A DNA stretch of 64,000 nucleotides, taken from positions 408,501 through 472,500 of the forward strand of contig NC_016624.1 of assembly GCF_000283655.1 (NCBI RefSeq), written 5' to 3'. Of the stretch, positions 46,401 through 53,575 are shown one piece after another; within the stretch, counting starts at the first letter, position 1; every line of letters starts with the position of its first letter. The notes below the pieces were generated by a model. The model was given only the letters and a program-made list of their open reading frames with translations. It did no database searches and was not told the origin of the DNA. The stretch comes from Azospirillum lipoferum 4B. GTDB taxonomy: Bacteria > Pseudomonadota > Alphaproteobacteria > Azospirillales > Azospirillaceae. Position numbers and translations under genes: made by a program.

Positions 46401-46565
46401 GGTGCCGCCAGCCGCTTCTCCATCGGCCTCGTCATCGTGGCCGGCATGCTGATCGGCACGCTGTTCACGCTGTTCGTCCTGCCGGCGGTCTACACCCTGC
46501 TGGCCAAGGACCACTATGCCGCCTCGCGCTCCACCCGCTCGGAGGAGTTGCGCAGCATCACCTGA
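43488..46565 (+). CDS. RND efflux pump, inner-membrane transporter (MexI-like HAE1)
   Basis: Proton-driven efflux transporter of 1025 residues. It opens with FTDIFIRRPILSVVVSLLILL, contains the proton-relay helix [18 protein letters not shown], two porter domains and the C-terminal GLVTLIGLISKHGILLVEFAREM region. By eye it is closer to MexI/MdtF-type pumps than to AcrB, and differs from the pump at 9674. It is 10 bp after the (frameshifted) adaptor gene and ends at a strong terminator. No outer-membrane factor is encoded. If the adaptor is truly broken this pump may be non-functional or use another adaptor. Confidence 0.92.
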   Translation: MGNFTDIFIRRPILSVVVSLLILLVGARAMLELPIRQYPQLQNTVITVTTSYPGASPELMQGFIATPIEQAVATAEGLDYLTSSSTQGQSVVTAYVRLNFDPNVAMTDVMAKVNQVKYQLPREANDPIILKSTGETTSILYMGFSSPDLSGAAISDYLTRVVQPVLSTVEGVARAQILGGQTFAMRLWLDPVKMAARNISPADVSAAIAANNYQSAPGQTKGVFVISNITANTGLTDVEQFRDMVVKAKDGALVRMRDIATVELSSKSFDASVAMNGQQAIFIGVDSTPTGNPLNIVADIRKMEPDLRRNLPPGMKMEIVYDSTRFIQASIDEVVKTLIEAVAIVIVVIFLFLGSFRSVLIPIVTIPLSIVGAATFMLALGFSLNLLTLLAMVLAIGLVVDDAIVVVENIHRHIEHGKSAVAASLIGAREIIGPVISMTITLAAVYAPIGLLGGLTGALFREFAFTLAASVIVSGVVALTLSPMMCSVILKEGGNQGGFAAFLDRQFEKLADWYERRLHGTLDYRAATLLFAVGILASVGYLFANTMAELAPEEDQGILFGISKAPQYANLDYIDSFGKQIDETFASFPETDTRFVLTGVPTLNQGFAGMILKPWDERKRSASELQPLAQAELSKVTGINVFLVSPPALPGSTGGLPVQMVISSPGDYRTIYDAIERIKDAATKSGMFIITDSDLQYDSPVVRLKIDRAKAADLGLTMQSVSSTLSVLVGGNYVNRFNLNGRSYEVIPQVPRADRLTPESLTNYYVTSGSGAQIPLSTVVSVETAVEPNALNKYNQLPSATFSAVPMPGVSMGQVVDFLEEQARIHLPAGFNHAYLSESRQFVTEGNQLMVTFAFALIVIYLVLAAQFESLRDPLVILVSVPMSICGALLPLFFGLATMNIYTQVGLVTLIGLISKHGILLVEFAREMQLNEGVDRRTAIEHAARVRLRPILMTTAAMVVGLLPLLTAAGAGAASRFSIGLVIVAGMLIGTLFTLFVLPAVYTLLAKDHYAASRSTRSEELRSIT

Positions 46566-46597
46566 CGCGCCGTCGGTCCGCGGTGCCGGGAAAAATG

Positions 46598-46630
46598 AAG
46601 GCCCCTCCCCGACCGGGAGGGGCCTTTTCC
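46598..46630. terminator. Bidirectional terminator after RND operon
   Basis: Perfect inverted repeat AAGGCCCCTCCC (46598-46609) and GGGAGGGGCCTT (46615-46626) with T-run following on the plus strand and A-run on the other. It serves both the RND operon and the convergent TAXI gene. Confidence 0.88.
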
Positions 46631-46649
46631 TATTTGTCTTGCGGCCGGT

Positions 46650-47627
46650 TCAGAAAACGGTGACTGCCTGCCGGAAGGCGCGCGCCGCCCCGCTGTGCAG
46701 CGGAAGCCCGCCGGTATCCGGGCGCAGATCCTCGTCGGTGATCGGGGAGAGGACCGGGTGCAGGTTGCGGAACAGCCAGAGGTCCCCGCGGATGGCGGCG
46801 ACCACGGCGGCTACCGTGTCGTCATCGACATCGGCGCGCGCCACGAGCACCGAATCGACGCCCAGTGTCTTCACATCCTTGGGCTGCGACGGATAGAGCC
46901 GGCCGGGAATGGTCATCGGCTGGAAGGCCGGCATCGACTGGCTGATCGCCGTGGCGACGGGGCCGTCGATCGGGACGAGACGGGACTTGCAGCGCGCCAA
47001 CACGTCGATCAGCAACGCACTCGGCTGGCCGATGACGAGGAAGGCCGCATCGACCTCCCCCCGGCAGAGCGCGCGGATGCCGTTGTCGATGCCGGTCTCC
47101 GTCCGCTTGACGGTGTCGCCGGCGCCGAGGCTCGCCAGAATCCGGTCCACCGCCGGGCGGGAGCCCGACCCTTCCGGACCGGCGGCCACGCGCTTGCCTT
47201 TCAGGTCGGCGATCCTGGTAATCTTGGCGTCGCGCCGGGCGACCAGCACCAGGGCTTCCTTGTGGAACCGCATGACCGAGCGCAGGCCGTCCCATCCTCC
47301 CACCGCAGCGAACGGGCCGGCGCCGCGGAAGGCGTCCTCGGCAATATCCTCCTGCACGATGGCGAGGTCGTAGCGCCCCTTGCGCAGCCCGTCGATGTTG
47401 GCGACGGAGCCCGCGGATGCGGTGATCGACAGCCGATCCGCCGCCATTGTCTTGGCGTCGATGACCGTCAATCTGAGGGCCGCCGCGACCGGGAAATAGA
47501 CACCCAGCTCGGGGCCGGCGGCGATGACGAGCGGCTTGTCCGCGGCCGTGGCGGCCGCCGGCTGGAACAGCAGCGCAGCGGCCATCGCCATGGCCACCGT
47601 GCCCGCCCTGATGATTCGGTTCAGCAT
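46650..47627 (-). CDS. TRAP transporter TAXI-family solute-binding protein
   Basis: Periplasmic receptor of 325 residues with a signal peptide (TVAMAMAAALLFQPAAATA). The body is a TAXI-type binding fold: LVIAAGPELGVYFPVAAALRL, ASAGSVANIDGLRKGRYDLAIVQEDIAEDAF, RIADLKGKRVAAGPEGSGSRPAVDRIL and RALCRGEVDAAFLVIGQPSALL. GGGGGAGAA precedes the ATG at 47627, which was preferred over one 30 codons upstream. No TRAP membrane subunits are present nearby, so it either works with distant partners or acts as a sensor. The ligand is unknown (glutamate or other acids in known members). Confidence 0.83.
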   Translation of the reverse strand: MLNRIIRAGTVAMAMAAALLFQPAAATAADKPLVIAAGPELGVYFPVAAALRLTVIDAKTMAADRLSITASAGSVANIDGLRKGRYDLAIVQEDIAEDAFRGAGPFAAVGGWDGLRSVMRFHKEALVLVARRDAKITRIADLKGKRVAAGPEGSGSRPAVDRILASLGAGDTVKRTETGIDNGIRALCRGEVDAAFLVIGQPSALLIDVLARCKSRLVPIDGPVATAISQSMPAFQPMTIPGRLYPSQPKDVKTLGVDSVLVARADVDDDTVAAVVAAIRGDLWLFRNLHPVLSPITDEDLRPDTGGLPLHSGAARAFRQAVTVF

Positions 47628-48293
47628 TTCTCCCCCACGCCTCGCATTCTGGTCGTGTCCCGGGCGGCAAATCGTCGACACGCTGCCACCGTGATTGGAC
47701 AGAATGTCATGCAACACTCAACGGACAAAGGGAAACGCCCGCTCGCCCGATGCTGCTTGCGATTGTTGCTGTCCCTGTCGAAGTGTCGATGTGCAGAGAT
47801 GTCGCATCGCGGAAGGTGAGCTGGCTTTGGTTCTTGGCCGCGATCGACATCATCTCTGCGGGTGGAAGAAGAATGCGGCCAAGGAACTTAAGTCACTTAA
47901 CTTAATGCATGGGCTTGTGCGGAGATGCTCCGCTGCGGTGTCGATGCGATCCCTCCCGCGACCGGCGCCATTGCCGACGACGGGAGCGGTCGGACGGTGA
48001 AAAGACGTTGGCTGCGGCGATGCGGCATAACCGGAAAGCATCGCAGCGGATTCGGTTCAGTTTGCGAGCTTCATGATCAACAACACCAAAGAAGCCAGAA
48101 GTGGTAATGCGCTATACTTCTGCAGGAATATCTCTCTCATAGGTTCATTGAACCTTCGGCAAGCGTTTGCATTGATCCCAGGATTGTAACGGAATTTACC
48201 ACCTATTCGATGAATCCCGGAAAGATGCCTCACTATTGCCCCAGCCGTCCGACCATCGTGGCGCCGCATCGCAACCGCTAAGGATACGGATCA
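47628..48293. other. 666-bp gap upstream of CBM/beta-helix gene
   Basis: Nothing certain is encoded here. The last 250 bp (about 48050-48290) are AT-richer than the surrounding DNA and should hold the promoter of the downstream gene. AAGGA lies 10 nt before that gene's ATG. Short open frames on both strands lack ribosome sites and family resemblance. Confidence 0.45.
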
Positions 48294-50174
48294 ATGGCCA
48301 CGACGTCTGGGAATTCGACCATCATCGTGACCGCCGAAGGTGCTGCCGACGCGCACTTCACCCTGCTGGTCGACGGCAAGAAGATCGGTGATGGCACCAC
48401 GGGTGCCACGGCCAAGGACTTCGTCTTCAAGACGGATCTCGCAGAGGACCAGGCCCACAAGGTGCAGGTCCAGTACGACAATGACGGATATGTGAACGGC
48501 ACGGACCGCAACCTGATCGTCAACGAGATCTCGATCAACGGCAAATCGGTCCTGCCGACCGACGACATCGTGACCTACGACAAGGGCGCGCTGGATGGCC
48601 GCGACGTTGTCGGCGGACAGGACGACCTGTGGTGGAACGGCGCGCTGGTCGTGAATGCCGGCAAGAGCTACTTCTCGACCGGTGACGAGGTGGCCGCGCC
48701 CAACCAGCCTGCGCCGGTGGAGCCGGCGCCCGTTCAACCCGCCCCTGCCCAGCCGACTCCGACCGAGCCCACGCCCAGCGTGTCGAAGCCGAGCGGCCCC
48801 GGCTTCTACGTCGCCAAGAACGGCAACGACAGCTGGTCGGGCAAGCTCGCCGCCCCCAATGCCGACGGCACCGACGGTCCCTTCGCCTCGCTGGAGAAGG
48901 CGCAGGCTGCGATGCGGTCGAGCGATATCGACACCACCTATGTCCGCGGCGGCGAATATCACCCGAAGAACGCGATCTGGCTGGACGGCCAGGATTCCGG
49001 CGTGACCTTCACCGGCTACGGCGACGAGAAGGCGGTGATCCACGGCAGTGCGCAGGCGTCCGTCTCGTTCGGGCTCGGCGGCGCCAAGGACGTGACCATC
49101 GAAGGCCTGACCTTCGCCGATGGCGTCGCCAACGGCCATTACGTCTTCGCCGACAACGCAGCCGGCCTGACCTTCGCCAACAACACGGTGTCGGGCGGCG
49201 GCTATGGCATCACGGTGCAGAACAGCGCCGACAGCAAGGTCGTCGGCAACCAGTTCGACCGCACCGGCGCCGAGGCGATTTTCGTCAAGGCCGGTTCCGA
49301 CGCCACGGTGGTGTCCGACAACCTGATCCGGCACCCGAACGCCGCCGACCGCGGCGACGCCGGCATCTGGGTCAACGGCAGCTCCGACGTCAAGATCACC
49401 CACAACCGGATCGAGGATTCGCCGGAGAAGGCCATCGCCGTCGGCTCGGTCCAGACGGACGGCAGCGACGCGACCTATCGGGCGACCATCGCCTTCAACA
49501 AGGTGATCGACGCCAACCTGGACTCGAACGACGGCGGCGGCATCTACCTGATCAACCGACAGCAGGACCTGAGCGATCATACCATCGTCAACAACGACGT
49601 GTCGGGCACCACGGCGACCAACCCGTCGGGCAGCGTCGCGAGCTGGGGCATCTATCTCGACGACTGGACCAGCGGCGCCACGGTGAAGGGCAACGTCGTC
49701 CATGACAACATCGGCGGCGTGTTCCTGCATGGCGGATGGGACAATACGGTCACCGAGAACGTCATCGCCGGCAACAGCGGCGCCCAGATCGGCCTGCAGC
49801 AGGATGTCGCCTGGGGCGGCTGGAAGGGCAAGGCGATGAGCGGCAACGACATCGCCGGCAACGTCGTCGACGTCAGCGAGGGCATGGCCGTCCACATCTT
49901 CGGCCCGGCCGGCGTCGGCAACATCCACGACAACTTCTACAGCAACCTCGACGCGTCCAAGGATCTCTTCGACGTCTGGCCGCAGGTGATGGCCGGCGGC
50001 GGCAAGGGCGATCTGGCGGAGTGGCAGGCCGCGGGGTACGACAAGGGCTCCGTCACGCTGAACCCGGGCTTCGTCAATCCGGGTGCGGACGACTTCAGCC
50101 TGTCGTCGAGCTCGCCGGTCTATGGGCAGGGCTTCGACCACATCCCGTACGACGACATCGGGCTGCTGGGCTGA
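48294..50174 (+). CDS. CBM60-like xylan-binding domain plus right-handed beta-helix protein
   Basis: Protein of 626 residues. Residues 1-125 resemble the calcium-dependent xylan-binding module family (STIIVTAEGAADAHFTLLVDGKKIGDG ... DRNLIVNEISINGKS, shortened). A Pro-rich linker (about 137-165, repeated APxxP/PTxxP) follows. Residues 170-600 form a parallel beta-helix with many short repeats such as GLTFANNTVSGGGYGITVQN and IGGVFLHGGWDNTVTENVIAGNS, a fold used by pectate lyases, epimerases and tail-spike-like enzymes. There is no signal peptide and no RTX repeat, although such proteins are usually exported, possibly by a type I or other non-Sec route. Substrate and catalytic residues are unknown. 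Confidence 0.75.
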   Translation: MATTSGNSTIIVTAEGAADAHFTLLVDGKKIGDGTTGATAKDFVFKTDLAEDQAHKVQVQYDNDGYVNGTDRNLIVNEISINGKSVLPTDDIVTYDKGALDGRDVVGGQDDLWWNGALVVNAGKSYFSTGDEVAAPNQPAPVEPAPVQPAPAQPTPTEPTPSVSKPSGPGFYVAKNGNDSWSGKLAAPNADGTDGPFASLEKAQAAMRSSDIDTTYVRGGEYHPKNAIWLDGQDSGVTFTGYGDEKAVIHGSAQASVSFGLGGAKDVTIEGLTFADGVANGHYVFADNAAGLTFANNTVSGGGYGITVQNSADSKVVGNQFDRTGAEAIFVKAGSDATVVSDNLIRHPNAADRGDAGIWVNGSSDVKITHNRIEDSPEKAIAVGSVQTDGSDATYRATIAFNKVIDANLDSNDGGGIYLINRQQDLSDHTIVNNDVSGTTATNPSGSVASWGIYLDDWTSGATVKGNVVHDNIGGVFLHGGWDNTVTENVIAGNSGAQIGLQQDVAWGGWKGKAMSGNDIAGNVVDVSEGMAVHIFGPAGVGNIHDNFYSNLDASKDLFDVWPQVMAGGGKGDLAEWQAAGYDKGSVTLNPGFVNPGADDFSLSSSSPVYGQGFDHIPYDDIGLLG

Positions 50175-50208
50175 TCGGCCCGTCCGTTCGGACCACCTGA
50201 CTTGAAAG

Positions 50209-50240
50209 CGGGCCGCCCGGCGACGGGCGGCCCGTTCCCG
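50209..50240 (+). terminator. GC-rich hairpin terminator
   Basis: Inverted repeat CGGGCCGCCC (50209-50218) and GGGCGGCCCG (50225-50234) 35 bp after the beta-helix gene stop, followed by a short TT-containing tail. Probably ends that transcript. Confidence 0.7.
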
Positions 50241-50312
50241 TTCGGGCCGTGCGTGACCGAAATGCCGCCGCCGGTGTTACCTGACCGGTGAGGCGGGATT
50301 TGGGGGGCGGTG

Positions 50313-51245
50313 ATGGAGTATCTGCGGCGGTGGTGGGCGATTGTCGTCGACGCGGCCTATGGCTGGATCAACGACGATGCGATGAGCATGGCCGCGTCCA
50401 TCGCCTTCTACACCATCTTCTCGCTGGCACCGCTGGCGATCCTGGTGATCGCGCTGGCCGGGCTGATCTTCGGCGACGAGGCGGCACGAGGCGCGCTGGT
50501 CGAGCAGCTGTCGGCCCTGGTCGGGCGGGAGGCCGGCCAGACCCTGCAGGACCTGATCGCGCGGGCCGGCGCACGGGAAACCGGCTTGGTCGCGAGCATC
50601 GTCGGCATCGGCACCATCATCGTCGGCGCCACCACCGTCTTCGTCGAGCTGCAGACCGCGCTGAACCGCATCTGGCGGGTGGCGGCACCGGAGGAATCGA
50701 CCATCACATGGCTGGTGCGGGTACGGCTGAAGGCGCTGGCGCTGATCGGGGCGATCGGGTTCCTGCTGATCGTCTCGCTGGTGGTCAGCGCCGCCCTGGC
50801 GGCGGTCGGCACCTGGGCTACCGGGTGGGCCACCGGATGGGCCGCCGGTTATGTACCGGCCATGCCGTCGCTGTTGTGGCTGTTCGACATGGCGGTCTCC
50901 TGGACGGTGCTGACCGGGCTGTTCGCGATGATCTACCGGATCCTGCCGGACACGCGCATCCGCTGGACCGATGTGTGGCTGGGGGCCGCGGTCAACGCCT
51001 TCCTGTTCGCGGTGGGCAAGTTCCTGATCGGCTTCTACATCGCCACCAGCGGGGTGGTGACGATCTATGGCGCGGCCGGATCCTTCGTGCTGATCCTGCT
51101 GTGGGTCTATTATTCGGCCGTCATCTTCCTGTTCGGGGCGGAGCTGACCCGCGCCTATTCGGAGCGCAAGGGCAGCAGGTCGCATCCTCCTCCTATCGGC
51201 CGCAGCAACCCCGTCCCAGCGTCATCAGGATCTGCCGCGCCTTGA
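50313..51245 (+). CDS. YihY/BrkB-family integral membrane protein
   Basis: Membrane protein of about 310 residues with six helices. The family start AYGWINDDAMSMAASIAFYTIFSLAPLAILVIALAG is clear, as are ATTVFVELQTALNRIWRV and the C-terminal GSFVLILLWVYYSAVIFLFGAELTRAYSERKG. GGGGGG lies upstream of the ATG at 50313 (a GTG three bases earlier is equally possible). Once called ribonuclease BN, this family is now regarded as membrane proteins of unclear function. Its last 53 bp overlap, on the opposite strand, the end of the small YbdD-like gene. Confidence 0.85.
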   Translation: MEYLRRWWAIVVDAAYGWINDDAMSMAASIAFYTIFSLAPLAILVIALAGLIFGDEAARGALVEQLSALVGREAGQTLQDLIARAGARETGLVASIVGIGTIIVGATTVFVELQTALNRIWRVAAPEESTITWLVRVRLKALALIGAIGFLLIVSLVVSAALAAVGTWATGWATGWAAGYVPAMPSLLWLFDMAVSWTVLTGLFAMIYRILPDTRIRWTDVWLGAAVNAFLFAVGKFLIGFYIATSGVVTIYGAAGSFVLILLWVYYSAVIFLFGAELTRAYSERKGSRSHPPPIGRSNPVPASSGSAAP

Positions 51246-51393
51246 AAGCCTGGCGGTCGAGCGGCGGCTCGTCCGGGGCGAAGCGGGCCTGAGCCTCGCG
51301 GTAGCGTTCATAGGAATCGTCGTTGAACAGCCGGCGCAGGTTGGCCAGCGCCTTGCGCAGCGGCGTGGGGCAGGGGGCGGATTGGGTGGACAT
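51193..51393 (-). CDS. YbdD/YjiX-like small protein, partner of CstA
   Basis: Small protein of 66 residues. The stretch DSYERYREAQARFAPDEPPLDRQAFKARQ and the paired cysteines near the C-terminus (RGCCGR) fit the YbdD/YjiX (DUF466) family, whose members normally end in Cys-Cys and accompany cstA or btsT. Here it is divergent from cstA rather than downstream of it. GGAGA lies 8 nt before the ATG. Two extra residues follow the Cys pair. Its role is unknown; in E. coli, yjiX is co-expressed with btsT under BtsR. Confidence 0.75.
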   Translation of the reverse strand: MSTQSAPCPTPLRKALANLRRLFNDDSYERYREAQARFAPDEPPLDRQAFKARQILMTLGRGCCGR

Positions 51394-51422
51394 GGCTGGG
51401 TCTCCGGGATGCTGTCCGGCAC

Positions 51423-51438
51423 TGTGGGACGTCCCACA
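51423..51438. repeat. Recurrent palindrome TGTGGGACGTCCCACA, copy 3
   Basis: Perfect 16-bp palindrome 30 bp upstream of the ybdD-like start codon and 206 bp upstream of cstA, in their shared promoter region. Confidence 0.7.
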
Positions 51439-51524
51439 CTAGCGCTGTTCCAACCGGCAAGGAGCCGATTCCCGGCGAACGGCGGCATCCTGGCGCCGAG
51501 CGGCGCCATGGCGATTTGAGCGGC

Positions 51525-51574
51525 GCCGCTCGCCCCCTGCCGGCTGCCGCTCGGCACGTCCTGACTGCCGCTCG
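51525..51574 (+). promoter_or_regulatory. Three direct repeats GCCGCTCG at exact 21-bp period, candidate BtsR site
   Basis: GCCGCTCG occurs at 51525-51532, 51546-51553 and 51567-51574, each start exactly 21 bp (two helix turns) after the last; the latter two extend to CTGCCGCTCG. LytTR regulators bind direct repeats with this spacing. The array ends 69 bp before the cstA start codon. Assignment to the BtsR-like regulator at 40457 is an inference. Confidence 0.6.
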
Positions 51575-51643
51575 CGGCATTCCACCCCACGGGTTCGAGG
51601 CGGCGGCGTAGACCGATGGCACGTCCTTTTCAGGAGAGCCGTC

Positions 51644-53449
51644 ATGGATCACGCTCTAACCTTTGTGATCGCGACACTCTGCATCCTTACGCTCTGCTAC
51701 CGCTTCTATGGCGTGTTCTTCGTGCGCAAGGTTCTTCGTGCCGACGATTCCGAAGTCACCCCGTCCCACATCCTTGCCGACGGCAAGAATTATGTGCCCA
51801 CCAAGAAGTGGGTGAATGCCGGCCAGCATTTCGCCGCCATCGCCGCCGCCGGCCCGCTGGTCGGTCCGGTGCTGGCCGCCCAGTTCGGCTATCTGCCGAG
51901 CTTCCTGTGGCTGCTGATCGGCTGCGTCATCGGCGGCGCGGTGCACGACACGGTCGTGCTGTTCGCCTCGATGAAGCACAAGGGCCAGTCGCTGTCGGAG
52001 GTGGCCAAGGCCGAGCTCGGCCCGGTGGCCGGCTGGTGCACCGGTCTGGCGATGCTGTTCATCATCACCATCACCATGGCCGGCCTGTCGATGGTCGTCG
52101 TCCATGCGCTGGAACGCAACGCCTGGGGCGCCTTCGCGGTGTTCATGACGATCCCGATCGCCATCGCGCTGGGCCTGTATGAGAAGGTCACCGGCTCGTC
52201 CAAAGGCGCGACCCAGGTCGGCATCGCCGCCATCGCCGCCTCGGTCTTCGCCGGCCCGTACATCCAGGGCACGCTGCTGGGCGAGTGGCTGACGCTGCAT
52301 GCCGAGACCGTCGCCATCATCCTGCCCATCTATGCCTTCTTCGCCACCGCCCTGCCGGTGTGGCTGCTGCTGACCCCGCGCGGCTATCTGTCCAGCTTCA
52401 TGAAGGTCGGCGTGTTCGGCGCGCTGGTCGTCGGCGTCGTCTTCATCAATCCGGAGATCCGCTTCCCCGCCCTGACCGACTTCATCCATGGCGGCGGCCC
52501 GGTGCTGAACGGCCCGGTCTGGCCCTTCATCTCCATCACCATCGCCTGCGGCGCCATCTCCGGCTTCCATGCCTTCATCGGGTCGGGCACCACGCCCAAG
52601 CTGATCGACAAGTGGAGCGACATCCGTCCGGTGGCCTTCGGCGGCATGCTGGCGGAATGCCTGGTCGGCGTCATGGCGCTGATCGCCGCGACCGCGCTGC
52701 ATCCGGCCGATTACTTCGCCATCAACTCCTCGCCGGCCGCCTTCAAGGCCCTGGGCATGACCGTCGTCGACCTGCCGCGGCTGAGCCAGGAAATCGGCCT
52801 CGACCTCTACGGCCGCACAGGCGGTGCGGTGACGCTGGCGGTCGGCATGACCGAGATCTTCACCCGCGTGCCGTGGTTCAACAGCCTCGCCTCCTACTTC
52901 TTCCAGTTCGTCGTGATGTTCGAGGCGGTGTTCATCCTGACCGCCGTGGACAGCGGCACCCGCGTCGCCCGTTACCTGATCCAGGACCTGCTGGGCGACG
53001 TCTATGCCCCGATGAAGCGGCTGGACTGGGTCCCCGGTTCGATCATCGCCAGCGTCATCGCCTGCGTGGCCTGGGGCTATCTGCTGACCTCGGGCGACAT
53101 CAACTCGGTCTGGGCCCTGTTCGGCGTGTCGAACCAGCTGATGGCCTCGGTCGGCCTGATCATCGGCGCCACCATCATCCTGCGGCTGGCCCAGAAGCGG
53201 ATCTACATGCTGACCTGCCTGGTCCCGCTGGCCTACCTGTTCGTCACGGTGAACGTCGCCGGCTACTGGATGATCGCCAACGTCTATCTGAACAAGGCCG
53301 CCAAGGGCTACAACCCCTTCAACGCCGGCATCTCCATCATCATGCTGACGCTGGGCTTCGTGATCCTGATCGCCGCCCTGAAGAAGTGGCGGGAGCTGTT
53401 CCAGGCCCGTGCCCTGGAGGTTCCGATGGTGGCCACCCCGGCCGAGTGA
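51644..53449 (+). CDS. cstA: CstA-family carbon-starvation/pyruvate transporter
   Basis: Inner-membrane transporter of 601 residues, shorter than E. coli CstA (about 701) and BtsT but like many CstA family members. Characteristic stretches include YRFYGVFFVRKVLRADD, KKWVNAGQHFAAIAAAGPLVGPVLAAQFGYLPSF (shortened), GAVHDTVVLFASMKHKGQS and ISGFHAFIGSGTTPKLI. AGGAGA lies 8 nt before the ATG. CstA and BtsT of E. coli import pyruvate (and CstA peptides). A YbdD-like gene is divergent, and BtsS/BtsR-like genes lie 10 kb upstream in the window, supporting a pyruvate role. It ends at a long palindromic terminator. Confidence 0.88.
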   Translation: MDHALTFVIATLCILTLCYRFYGVFFVRKVLRADDSEVTPSHILADGKNYVPTKKWVNAGQHFAAIAAAGPLVGPVLAAQFGYLPSFLWLLIGCVIGGAVHDTVVLFASMKHKGQSLSEVAKAELGPVAGWCTGLAMLFIITITMAGLSMVVVHALERNAWGAFAVFMTIPIAIALGLYEKVTGSSKGATQVGIAAIAASVFAGPYIQGTLLGEWLTLHAETVAIILPIYAFFATALPVWLLLTPRGYLSSFMKVGVFGALVVGVVFINPEIRFPALTDFIHGGGPVLNGPVWPFISITIACGAISGFHAFIGSGTTPKLIDKWSDIRPVAFGGMLAECLVGVMALIAATALHPADYFAINSSPAAFKALGMTVVDLPRLSQEIGLDLYGRTGGAVTLAVGMTEIFTRVPWFNSLASYFFQFVVMFEAVFILTAVDSGTRVARYLIQDLLGDVYAPMKRLDWVPGSIIASVIACVAWGYLLTSGDINSVWALFGVSNQLMASVGLIIGATIILRLAQKRIYMLTCLVPLAYLFVTVNVAGYWMIANVYLNKAAKGYNPFNAGISIIMLTLGFVILIAALKKWRELFQARALEVPMVATPAE

Positions 53450-53467
53450 GAAGCTTTCCCTGACAAA

Positions 53468-53507
53468 CGAAACGGGCCATGTGGGACGTCCCACATGGCC
53501 CGTTTCG
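53468..53507. terminator. Perfect 40-bp palindrome, bidirectional terminator (contains palindrome copy 4)
   Basis: Two perfect 20-bp arms with no loop sequence (53468-53487 and 53488-53507), centred on GTGGGAC/GTCCCAC. Positioned 19 bp after the cstA stop and before the convergent hflX stop, it should terminate both. The core TGTGGGACGTCCCACA (53480-53495) is the recurrent palindrome. Confidence 0.82.
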
Positions 53508-53528
53508 CTTTCGGTGTTCCGTGACGAT

Positions 53529-53549
53529 GTGGGACGTCTCACGTCCCAC
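53529..53549. repeat. Recurrent palindrome variant GTGGGACGT-CTC-ACGTCCCAC, copy 5
   Basis: Perfect 9-bp arms around a 3-nt centre, 22 bp beyond the 40-bp palindrome and 27 bp before the hflX stop codon. It looks like copy 4 with a 3-base-shifted axis. Confidence 0.65.
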
Positions 53550-53575
53550 CGGCTCACTTTCTGACAGATGCCCGG

